Source of the DNA: Periconia sp. R9002
Lineage: Eukaryota; Ascomycota; Dothideomycetes; Pleosporales; Periconiaceae
DNA length: 64,000 bases
Direction: 5' to 3'
Assembly (NCBI GenBank): GCA_023627715.1
Contig: JAMAHW010000013.1
Span: 186,001-250,000 of the forward strand
Shown here: in pieces, positions 46,694 to 57,214 of the stretch
Layout: every line of letters begins with the position of its first letter
Numbering within the stretch: the stretch's first letter is position 1
Notes under the pieces: generated by a model
What the model saw: the letters and a program-made list of their open reading frames with translations, nothing else
What the model was told of the DNA's origin: nothing
Databases searched by the model: none
Program-made: the position numbers and the translations under genes

Positions 46694-47440
46694 ATGAATC
46701 CTCGCGTGGAAGAAGTCTCCGATTCCGACTCGGATCCCGAAGAGATGGACATTTCCAACCTATCCTCCCTCATGACCCCCTCCCAAGTCCCCGCCTCGTC
46801 TTCCATGTCGTCCATGCCGCCCATGCCGCAGGAGATGCTTCAACCCCAAGGGCCCGGCGTGGTGACAGCTGACCGCGAGAAATCAAAACACTATCAGTGC
46901 TTGTACCCTGTCTACTTTGACAAGTCACGTACAAGAGCCGAAGGACGCCGCGTGAGTGCCGCACTTGCTGTCGAGAATCCCTTGGCTCGTGAAATGGCAG
47001 ATGCCGTCGCAAGTTTTGGCCTCAGTGTTGTCTTTGAGCCAGACAAGCTTCACCCCAAGGACTGGAGCAATCCTGGTCGTATCCGTGTCTTGATCAAGCA
47101 AAACGGCCGAGTGGTGGCTCCCATTGTCCAGAACAAGCACCACCTCTACATCCTCGTCTCCAAGTATTTGCAACAGCACCCAACCCAAAAGAACTCACCT
47201 TTCAGGCTGCCAATCAGAGGCGTTCCCATGCCCAAGGAGATGCCCGAGCCTGCTGTACCGAAGGGCTGGAAAATGAACACCATTCTCCCCCTACACTCCC
47301 CCGCATTGACCGGAGGCGGGGTAAGTGACAACTTCTTGCAAGACATGATGGCTGAGATGCAGGGAGACATGGGTGCAGGTGCAGGCGCAGGCACAGGGGG
47401 TGCCGGTGGAAGTAAGAAGAAAGAAAAGAAGAAGAAATGA
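46694..47440 (+). CDS. SEC65: Signal recognition particle subunit SEC65 (SRP19)
   Basis: Single exon of 248 residues. The ATG at 46694 opens MNPRVEEVSDSDSDPEEMD, an acidic, disordered lead of about 65 residues. The SRP19 domain follows: YQCLYPVYFDKSRTRAEGRR, then ALAVENPLAREMADAVASFG, FEPDKLHPKDWSNPGRIRVL and the end of the RNA-binding fold around residue 165. The Lys-rich C-terminus (KKKEKKKK) after an Ala/Gly-rich stretch is typical of SRP19 proteins and contacts SRP RNA. SRP19 binds the tips of SRP RNA helices 6 and 8 and is needed for SRP54 loading, so the product acts in co-translational ER targeting. The 5' leader is very pyrimidine-rich. Confidence 0.92.
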   Translation: MNPRVEEVSDSDSDPEEMDISNLSSLMTPSQVPASSSMSSMPPMPQEMLQPQGPGVVTADREKSKHYQCLYPVYFDKSRTRAEGRRVSAALAVENPLAREMADAVASFGLSVVFEPDKLHPKDWSNPGRIRVLIKQNGRVVAPIVQNKHHLYILVSKYLQQHPTQKNSPFRLPIRGVPMPKEMPEPAVPKGWKMNTILPLHSPALTGGGVSDNFLQDMMAEMQGDMGAGAGAGTGGAGGSKKKEKKKK

Positions 47441-50074
47441 ACGCCCCTTGCATACATTAAGCCAGCGACATGCATGCCATTACGCCTCACCATGGGCGGA
47501 CCACACGTGGCCCAGCAATTCAATCAGTCGGGGAACGGCAAGCGCTTCCGCTATCGTATAGAATAGCGCCCAGGCGTACGTCAAGGCGTTGTCGATTATA
47601 AAGCGCCAGTCTGTTCGTGAGGTTTTTTGTGGACCTGCCGAATGGGTACTCAGCATGGCACCTGCGGGTGATTGCTTTGCTCCCATTCAGGCAGATCGTC
47701 CGACGATATATCGATACCGTTCACGCGGGAACCGTAGGTTCTGCTCCACACCTCTTAGGAATCGCTTCGTGTCTTGGTGAGACACACAGCCGTGCCTCAC
47801 GTGGGGTATCCTATCTCGCCTTGGCCATGGCGCGGCTGAGTCGATGTCGTTGTCACTATTGATAGATCTTTTCCATATATTATTCTTCCCTATTCATGCC
47901 TTGTGCAGGAATCTATTCAGCATTCGTACTGTGATACTGCTCTGACCCGAATCCATGACGTTCGAGACCAAGTGGCTTGTCCTGACTACAAGGCCCCTTA
48001 CTTGTAGAAATCCATACTGGAATGGTATCCTTGTCCCGAATGCTTGGAAAACATATGCCCAATAGTGTTTGGCGCATGTACTGTAGATCGGCTCATCCAG
48101 AGTGCTGGATCGGGCCCCCAAGGTGAAGTTAAGCGCTGCCATTGGTCCTTGTCATCCCAAGCAAGTTTGTAGGTGTACCATTGATCATCTTCCCCTTCGT
48201 CTTACACTTGCAATTGCTTTCTTTCTTTGGATCAGCAGCAGAGCCCACGCTCCGACAGCCATCGGACCTTACGCTCCCAAAATCATCACCATTCGCTAAC
48301 CGAGCTTACATGGGTACGGATACGACATACGACCTCGTATGACGGTGAAACATTCAAAATCTCGCGCATCATCGGTGGAGAACTTAGTCTCGGCGTCATG
48401 GCAGACCCGTTCCGACATGATCTCGATTCTTCCTTTTTTTGGGCGCTGCAGCGCCCCCACTCCATCACGTTCCCAAAATGCAATGCGCCATGAACCCCCT
48501 GCCTTGCATGTGTGGAAAAGTGCGCGTTTACAGCCTCGATACCTCAGGGAAAATACCCCAGGCAAGCACAAGTCGGGATAAGATATTCGTACGAGACCGT
48601 GCTGTGGCTGCATCAACTGATCCCCACAATTCGAACGGCGCAAATTGCACCACCACCACCACCACCTCCACCATCACGTTCTATTTATCCAACGAACTAT
48701 GTTTCTCCCCGATGCCTCCGGGTGACGAGGACGGCATGTACGCTTCACTTCTTCAATCCTGTGGCCCTGCTGCGTTGTTGGTAGTGCCGATCGCTTGCTT
48801 CATTCCAGCTCGTTTGCTCTGTCTGCACACTGGAGGTCTGTCCCTTTTTGGAAAATATTGGATTCCCGACATGGAACGCACTGTGCCGCCACGGTCATCG
48901 ACGACCAATGAATCATTGCTACCGAGGAAAATTTGATTCTGAGGATCTTTTTGCGCTCTTGCGTACAGCCGCACTACTTAGAAGTAAGGCATGGGAAGCA
49001 CAATTACTCATCTGTTCGCATACATGACACATAGGTAACCAGCCTCTCATAAGTGAGTGAAAAGACGAAACAAGGCTTGGTACCACTTCAAAGTAACTTA
49101 CTAGCAAGACCATAAGCAACTTTTCCATTTCACTGCAGAAATTCCGAAGATTGCAGAGACTGTCTCTTGAGATCATCCATATACCAGATATACTATATCC
49201 CGTCAGCAATTCGGTCGGTTTCTGACAAAATTCTCATCTCCGGCTTCCATTCATTCACGAGAGACGTGGTACGTGGCTGAGTATACTAACATCCCATAAG
49301 AAGCAGTGTCTGTCGTGAACTTTTCAAAAGGAACCAACCTAAGGCTCTTTTCTATGGCGGTGCCGCAATTCCAAAAAATCCAACCTAATTTTTGAGTCCC
49401 AGAAAGCCTCTCGGTTTACTTGACGGTTGACGTGTGTTAGTTGGCGAGGCGGCTCAGCCCAAGTACTGGCAAAACGGGCGTCGGTGGTTCCGAAAGAAAT
49501 AGTGGCAGATATTATCATAATGCGTAGTGCATTGTACTCGGCGCTTACTTTCCTCATCCGATTGTGCTTGCTTCCTTCGCCGCAGGACGGAAGCGCTTTC
49601 CCCTTCACCTTACCCATGTCAACACAAACCGCACGCACACGGCGTACTCAAGTCACTCACTCCAAGACTCGGAAGGCAGAGGGTGATTGGTACTGCAATG
49701 TGGATTGTTTTTTTGTCATTTTTCCTATACTGGAATTTTTTTTATTCGCAGTATTCATTTTCATCCTCCATACCTACACCTTTCCAATCAATCTTTCAGA
49801 TCCAAAACCTCTGGATTCGTTGATGCAAACAATATCATTATCATAGCTCTGGGCCAGGCAAGTAGCCAACCATGGAGCTCCCGAAACGAACAAAAAAACA
49901 TAACATTCGACAAAACATGCGCCCACCACTTGACCATCCATTGCTTCTTATTCAGTGCGTATCATCGTTTCAGGATGTAAAGCCCATCAATCCCTCCTCA
50001 ATCCGTAGCAGGCATCAGCCGTGAGGCCGGGCAGGCAGATGATTGACCGTTCGATGGCGAAGGGTCGTGTAGAT
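47441..50074. other. 2.6-kb convergent intergenic region, SEC65 and Q/N-rich gene
   Basis: It holds two 3' UTRs and a (CAC)n microsatellite at 48648-48666. A 165-codon frame at 48439-48936 shows no domain and is best regarded as chance. No tRNA or transposon recognised. Confidence 0.4.
48648..48666 (+). repeat. (CAC)n microsatellite
   Basis: Six CAC units in a row, followed by related CTC/CAC triplets to about 48677. Confidence 0.6.
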
Positions 50075-51068
50075 CTATTCCTGCTTCTGCTCACCCTGTT
50101 GAGCCTGTTCGCCCTGCTGTTGCTGCTCACCCTGCTTCTGCTCGCCCTGTTGCTGGGCTTGCTCGCCGTTCTGCTGAACCTCCTGCTGACCAAGGTTGTT
50201 GTTGAGCTCGTTGTCGGCGCCATCTTGCTCGGCCTTCTGGAGGTCTTGAATCTCAGCCTGCCAGGCAGCGCCCTGGGTGGCAGCAGGGTCCTCGATGACA
50301 GAGCTCCAGGTGGGACGAGCGCCGAGAAGCTGGACACCGCGGGTCTTGGTGGGAAGAGCAGCACCGCCGCTGACACCTGCGAAGCCGTTGGCACCAATGC
50401 CGGCGCCAATGCCGGCACCAATACCCTGACCGCCGAAACCGCCAATGATGTCCTGAGCGACGAGGGTGCGGGCCTCGAAGAGCATGACGGTCTCGGTGCG
50501 TCTAGCGCCACGGTTGGCAACAAGGAGGCTCTGAGCAAAAACCTCTTGCTGGAATTGGTTCCCGCGGGCATCAGCCACGGCAACGTTGATCTGAGTGACG
50601 ACCATCATTACTGTGGTCACATCGTTCCTGTTGCGGCGCTGGTTGGTCTGCCTGAAAAGGTTGTTCAGGTTGTTGTTGAAACCGTTTTGCCGTTGGTCAA
50701 TGACAAGGACCTGGTTGACTTGTTCGACGACTTGCTGCTGGAAACCGTTGATGTTGACAGCCTGGAAGTTCTGCTGCTGGACCTGGATAACCTGCTGCTG
50801 CTGGTTGAAGTTCTGGAAGCCGTTGATGAAGTTGAAGTCGTTCTGGTTACCGAAGATGTTTTTGGAGTTCAAGCTGTTGGCGGAGAAGCCGTTGAAGCCT
50901 GAAATCTGGCGCTTCTCATAGTCGGGAAGAGCACGGGGCATGTTCACTGGCTTGGCGGCTACATCTAAGGTCAGTGTTTGTTCTAGCCTCAGTTTCGAGG
51001 AGGGTAAGGGACATACCAGCGAAACCAGTCGCAAGAGCCAGCATAGCAAAGGATACGAGAGACATCAT
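50075..51068 (-). CDS. Secreted Q/N-rich low-complexity protein with C-terminal GEQ repeats
   Basis: Two exons (51068-51017, 50958-50075) encode 311 residues. I do not recognise a family. The N-terminus MMSLVSFAMLALATGFA is a clean signal peptide. A dibasic KR at residues 32-33 suggests Kex2 processing, leaving QISGFNGFSANSLNS as the mature start. The next 100 residues are extremely rich in Gln, Asn, Phe and Val (NFNQQQQVIQVQQQNFQAV, NGFNNNLNNLF). A more ordered Val/Ala/Arg-containing middle follows (VTTVMMVVTQINVAVADARG), then a Gly-rich segment with GIGAG repeats, and a tail of about five GEQ(A/K/Q)QQ-type units. The Q/N-rich part is prion- or amyloid-like in composition. There are no Cys residues in the mature protein. 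The whole exon 2 is also open on the opposite strand, but only as a codon-use shadow. Confidence 0.75.
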
Positions 51069-54000
51069 GTTGATTGGTTTGAAGTGAATGGTAAAAAGGG
51101 GTGATTATAAATGGTAAAAGTCGTAAAGAAAGGATTATTAAAACGTCACAGACGGTGTGGATGAGTGAGTGAATGCTATCAAAGCAATGCTGACTATCAA
51201 AGTCGCGAAGAAGGTAAAAAAAAAAAGTATTAGAAAAAGGTAGGGATTAACCCGAAAAGGATCGTAGAGAAGGACTGTTGGAGAAGTGGAGTAGTGAGTG
51301 AGTGAAGAAGCCTGAACAACCGGATCACTGAGGCTTATATTAGATTCCTAAGTCCCTTTTTCCGATTCGACCTCTCAGGTATCCAGCATCCGTCCGTTTA
51401 CCCCTCTGTCATGCAAAGTCTTGCAGCCTCTGCTCCTGGCCTGACCGTCACCCCCCCCAAAGCACACCGGCCTGAGGAACACCCGTCCCCGCCAAGCTCA
51501 GAGTGATGAACAGCCAAAACGGCTGCCAAGGGAGCTTAAAACCATCTCCTCGTCTCCTGAGAGGCCTGAGGGTACTGGCCAAGCGCTGGCCGTTCACGGA
51601 TCCATGGCATCCGATCACCTTTTCTCCGCCCCAGGAACCCAGGCACGCGCACATCATGCAGCTACCGGGATGCCCAGGCGTGGGGACTACCAAGATGTGA
51701 AGGTGATCAGCCACGTTTGATCCCGAATCGTGGCGGGTTGGGCTGTGTGCGCTCATCTCGCGAGGAAGGGGAGGGGGGTGAGGGAACGACGTAGGCGGAA
51801 TCAGGATCGTGATGGTCGTTTTGGTGGTGTTGAGGCGCAGATGAAACCCCTGCCGTCCCAACCCCCCCTGCTCACCCACGATTCTGGTCGCAGGTGCCCA
51901 AATGCAAGTGCTTAGTCCGCTATGCTATAAGAAAAAACTCCAGTCATGAACCATTATGCCTAATGAGATGTTGATGCCTTTGCAAAAATGTGCCGTTCCA
52001 CGGTGTTTTGGAGGCGGGCCTGGGTGAGTGAGGGGGGGAATAAAGGATTGGGGATGCTACATTATGTCGCGACTTGCTTCATGAGAGATGGAATGTGCTT
52101 CAGAAGTGAAGAAGAAGAAGAAATCACAAACAAGTATCAACTGGATGCTTTTGGGTGAGGACGGAAGCGTGTTCCAAGATGTTGGCGGTAGTGGTGTACC
52201 TCCTACGATACTAAGTCCCCATTATGTCACAACAACACCACCTAACAGAAGGAAAACCACCAACGACGAAAGAAATAAAAAAAACCCCTCTCACCCCACA
52301 TACTCCCAACCGACTTACCTAACAGACACCAAGATCGTGGGGTAAGTAACAAAAAGTGGCGCGCACATCCTATCCACAACTGCACGGTGTTCCCTCTGGT
52401 ACATTCGTCCCTTACCCCTATGACCCTAAACAAGGTACACACGGGGCAACACACCGCTAATCGTCTAACGTCAAGTCAGTTAAAAAGTGAAATCATGACA
52501 CACGATCCACCTGTTCCCCTTATTCCAATCTAAAGCAATGGGGATGGCTTGGCGTCGATCGGATGGGCGTCACTTTTTGTGGGCAGTTTGGGCTTGGGTC
52601 GCGGGTCTCTTGGGGCAACATCATTGTAGTTGATTAAGTATACATTTAGTGGTGGTGTAATTATACAATTTCCTTTAGAAACCCTTCATTTACTCAGTGA
52701 TGTTGCTTAAAGGCAGGTTACTGTTAGTCCAAGTCTAAATATAGCAAGCCGTTTGAGGGAGAGCGGGAGGGAAGCAAGACACATGTGTCAACAGCGTCAG
52801 AATACCGGCCAAAGTACACCCTGTAATAAAGCAATTCCTCAGGCTAGTCAATCGACAAGGAACCTCCAAGTGCCGTCAAACTTCACAAAAAGCGAACGGA
52901 GCTAACATCAATACTACAACTCTTGGCCTTCCCTTGTTCTTAACCAACACCCCTTAAATCTTGTCCCCTTTCATTCCGCCATTGTAGCACTATCACCGCA
53001 CTGTAAATGTGTTGAGGATATCCAAGTTTTTCTATCCGACTTTGCCCTACCCGCCCAGGATGGCTATTTCTATCCGAGGGTCACAGGTGGGAAGTTAGAG
53101 GTCGGACACCTTCTCGACAAAACAAGCCAAACAAGCTCGGGTCTTGATTTCTTACCACACGAAAGGCTGAGAAGCATCAGAATAGCAATATATCACATCG
53201 CGTGGCAATGTCATTGCTCGCAGTATCGACACTGTAAAAGGAGTAGAAACAACGTGGCTAGGGACATACACACAAGTCTTGAGTAGCACATAGCGGATCT
53301 GGATCATGGTTAAGGGCGCTGCATGATATACAAAAGACTGAGACGCTCGAAAGTGACGTGATTGATGAGATCAGATCGTGAATAATTCCGTATTCATACT
53401 ACATACATGTGGAGTACACACGCACTCAACACAACACACCACCATATCCTCACACGAATACACCAACAACGCCCATATAGAAACCCTCTCCTGCGCACAC
53501 GAGCGGGACACCGAGCACAAAAAAAGAAAGACAGGCAAAGAACAGCAACAAACAAGAAAATGGCGATGACATTACAAACACTTGTGCCATCACAAACGTC
53601 TGCCCAACTCAATTCCTGAAGTGTGGCCAAGGCAAGCAGGCCGTGGTAGGAAAGCCGCAATAGCACTGTGCCGTGTCGTGCCGTCGGTCCGTTCCAGTGT
53701 GAATGTGTTGCGGCAGAAACGGGACAGTGGTGACATGATTCGCGGGATCGTGGGCTGAGGCGGCTTGTCATCGTCAGCTTCAGGATGAAGGGGGAAGGAG
53801 GGGGGATGAGAAAAAAAACAAAAACTGCAGTGTTTCATCTGCGTGTTGCTTTATTAAATCTATAGGTATCACAGTCATGGTTAGAAGGAGGCGCCGCCGA
53901 GAGGTGAAAACAACAAAGTCTACAAATATCGACAACGGGATGCGGTCCAGATGGTGAGCATGATGGTGGCACATCTAAATTTACTCTGACTTAGAAGAGA

Positions 54001-54388
54001 AGAGAAGAAAAGGAAAAGGTATACAAATCTGCGCCAACAAAGACGTTCCTTCTGCCCACTCTCTTGTACTTACCCCCGTTTTCCTCTCCCACAGCTTTTG
54101 ATCCATGTCTTGCTTTGTCCAGGAGGAAAAAAAGCACAGTTGCAAAGGCGGAGAAAGTCATGCTCGCCTACAAGATAACGCCTGTAAATGCCCAAAAAAA
54201 TCTCGAAACCATCGAGTGACGGGAAACGAATACGAGACCCTTTCATCCAAAATGACCGACATCAACTCCCACATTCGGGTATCCTTCTCTCATGCAACAC
54301 CGCCATACGCTACGTTATAAGCAGATGCTCAGCTTCATTGTTTCCCACAGGGAAATGGTCAAGATCTATGGGTTCACGAGAGCAAGAT
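51069..54388. other. 3.3-kb intergenic region upstream of the Q/N-rich gene
   Basis: It has an AT-rich leader next to the Q/N-rich gene, with TATAAT-like and TATAAG-like elements on the minus strand near 51106 and 51335, an A10 run at about 51217, and further purine- or A-rich tracts (52107-52120, 52267-52285). The right part is the SEC63 3' flank. I see no gene. Confidence 0.4.
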
Positions 54389-56676
54389 CTACTCCTCATC
54401 GCTATCCGTGTCTGTGTCTGTCTCGCTCTCGCTATCGACGTCACCTTCCGTATCACTGCCGTCACTCGAATCATCATCGTTGCTGCGTTTCTTGGCAGGA
54501 GCACCACCCTTGAGTGTACGCATTTGCCCAGCGATTGTGTCTAGACAGGGACCGTCAGTTATGTGGCTGTTCACCTTCGTAAAGATCATGGAACACTTAC
54601 CCTCATCAGGCTCGCTGATCTCTCCGTCTTCCTCCACATTCTCGGCGTGACTCGCGTCCTCAACAACAAGGGTCACTTCCATCTTCGTGTCCATAGCAAT
54701 GTAGCTGTCGCAGATCATGTGCATTACAAAGGTGTAGCTTCCCGGTTGCGGAGGCGCGCCGAACTGCATCTTCAATGTTTGCACATTGTATGTAGGCTTA
54801 CCGTTCTCGTCGATGATGGGTTTGTCGAAAGTAGTGAAGGTGAAAGGAGGCACCGCAATTCGTCCCTGTTTGCTGTCCGCGAGGAAGATCTGCCAACGCG
54901 GAGCATGGTCTCGGGCGTAGTAGGGAGCGTGCGCTAGAGGCGGTTGTATAGGTTTGTCGCCCGAACGATCGTCCTTGCGGCCAGTGATAGCTGCTACGTC
55001 TCCCTCATCTGGGTCAATATCTAAAAGGTCCTTCGGGTTGATTTCAGGCAGATTGGTAGCACCAGCCGGAACAAAGCGTGCCTTAACAACAAATTGAACT
55101 AAGCTGCTGGGAGTGACAAAGCGTTCTCCCACAACTTTGAAAAATGCCTTTTCTACCTGGAGGACTAGAAGCTGTGAAGCCACGGACATTGATTGGTCGT
55201 ATTGTTCTTGAGTAAGCAATCCTGTACCAACAACGCGCGCTTTCCGCTGTTCGGCAGGGAGATGCATGAATTCCTGAACCGATAGGTGGGTCTTAGAATG
55301 CTCAGCCTCTGCGGCGGTAGCAACAGCTGGTGTGAAGTGCGGTAATTGTTCCAACGGGGAGGCCCCAGGTCGCAGTGCTTGAATCAAATTTTGGGATGTG
55401 TGATATGCCGAAAGAACTCCTTTGGTGAAGCCGTAGGCCAGCGCAATCGAAGCGTACGCTTCATTGAGTTTGTGTGCGACAGGCGCGATTTCGTATTTCT
55501 CCTCATTCAGAGCATTATCGTCCAGTTCGACACGACCAAGATATGCCCAAAGAAGTGTCAAAACCTTCCTTCTTCGGCTGTCCTCAAGCTCTTCGATCTT
55601 CTTGCGGTCTTGTTTTGTCAACACCGTTGGTATCGGCGAACCAGATGTCTCAGATAAAACCTTCTGCTCAATCTTGGAGAGACCATTGTCCGCTTTGTGG
55701 CCGTCCAATATCTCGACAAATTCTTCACCAGTGCTGAGTGCACCAATGACGCCGGTTTCGCCCTGGTCGCTATCGTACTCGCGAAACAGCTTTCCCGCAC
55801 TTTGTAGTAAGATCTTGTCCTTGGTCATGCGCTGAGTTCCGTACCACCATTTTCCGACAGTGTAGGGGAGGATGACACCGAGCGCAAGCGCATACATCAA
55901 GAGCACATATTTCCCGTGACCCTCGGTAACGATCCACTTCGGCAACGCGATACCAATGCTGAAGCTCTGCTTTCCATCTGGGTGACCGAATTCAAGAAAG
56001 TTCTTACGCACTTCCTCGTCAGTAAGGGCCTTGAATGCTTTTGTCACCTCGACCCAGTGATCGTTGATGACCTCAGCTGTTAGGTTTTTTGACACGTCCT
56101 CCCTCCGCTTGTCGGGATGTTCGGTGAGGGATAATTTGCGGTAGCGCGATTTGATCTGCTTTTCGGTAGAAGACTGTTGTGCAGTCAGTAAGAAGAGATC
56201 TATGCACACAGAGTCCTCGTGTCCATACCCTGGAAATGCCTAGAATACCATATGGATCCCAGACTTTTGGCGCCGTTCGCGCAGTGACGGCAATGAGGTA
56301 GATCATGCCCGCGATTATGGACCATCCTAGCACACTAACGATCGCTCTCTTTATTCTTCGCTCCCGCCTCCTCTGCTTCTTGCGCTGGTTATCGATCAAA
56401 TCGGCATGTTCTGGAGTGAAGTCGGTCGATAGACGCGTAGCGGTGCTCTCCAATTCTATACCAATGTTAGCAGGTGGTGCAGGCATGCTCGGGCACAGCG
56501 CTCACCTTTGCTGGGCTTCAAGAGCGAGTATGTGACTGGTATGGTGACAAAACTGGTCAAGGTGACGATGAAGTAGGGGAAGAATTGACCCTGAGCGCTT
56601 GTTAGTGAATTATCTACCTGATTTGTGTGGAGAGACTTACCTGCTCATCGTAAGTATAGTCGGTGCCGCCGGACAT
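54389..56676 (-). CDS. SEC63: ER translocon J-protein SEC63
   Basis: Five exons (56676-56641, 56590-56506, 56455-56229, 56173-54601, 54540-54389) encode 690 residues. The N-terminus MSGGTDYTYDEQGQFFPYFI starts with the conserved YDEQGQFFPYF. Membrane segments are at about residues 13-36, 77-96 and 205-225. The lumenal J domain lies between the second and third, with HPD at 135-137. The Sec63/Brl domain spans about 260-600 (for example LDIDPDEGDVAAITGRKDDRS is its insertion region; PYYARDHAPRWQIFLAD is its conserved core). The C-terminus is a long Asp/Glu/Ser run suited to CK2 phosphorylation and Sec62 binding. It recruits Kar2/BiP for post-translational import. The last intron (54541-54600, 60 nt) is stop-free; splicing gives EPDED-TIAGQ. 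Confidence 0.94.
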
Positions 56677-57214
56677 GGTGAATAGTTGTCCTTGGGCCGA
56701 GTGGCAGTACGGTTACGAGCAAAAGGTGGAAGGTGGGCAATGTAACACAAGTGAATAAGGAGCGACAAAAGGCAGTGATTTAGGTACTGTAGTGGCGCAT
56801 ATGTAGAGAGAATCAAAGACGGAGGGGTTGTCGTCCAAAGAAGTTGGCGTGTCCTCTAATAATAAGGAAGCCCGTGAATAAAGTTCCGGTAGGCTGGATT
56901 GGCATTTGCATCCGTGGCCTCAAGCAGGGTTGTGTGGTGGCACGTTGATTACCTCAGCAGCTGCCATTTCCGATCGGAATCATATGTACAAAGTGCATCG
57001 GAAATATTGTGAATATGCGCATCACTTTGTTTAGTGAGGGAAACATGAACGAAACAGCCGTTTCATTAGCTTTAAAGATGTAGCTACTACTCATATCTAC
57101 CACAATCATCGAGTTCTAGTAGCTTGTTCTGCAGTTCCTAATCCCGCGATTGTGATCGGAATCATATCATCATCGTCATTCAGTCGTTAATCCCACCATC
57201 TATCCATTCGTCCA
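56677..57214. other. Intergenic region, SEC63 promoter and choline kinase 3' end
   Basis: 538 bp with no recognisable gene. AATCATAT occurs near 56978 and 57162. Confidence 0.5.

Noticed and set aside
48439..48936. 165-codon plus-strand frame
   Set aside because: No proper ATG at its beginning, a microsatellite-encoded Thr run and no recognisable domain.
50021..50902. 293-codon open frame on the plus strand
   Set aside because: It is antisense to the Q/N-rich gene; CAG/AAC-rich coding reads as Leu/Val-rich on the other strand. No start context, domain or splice logic supports it.
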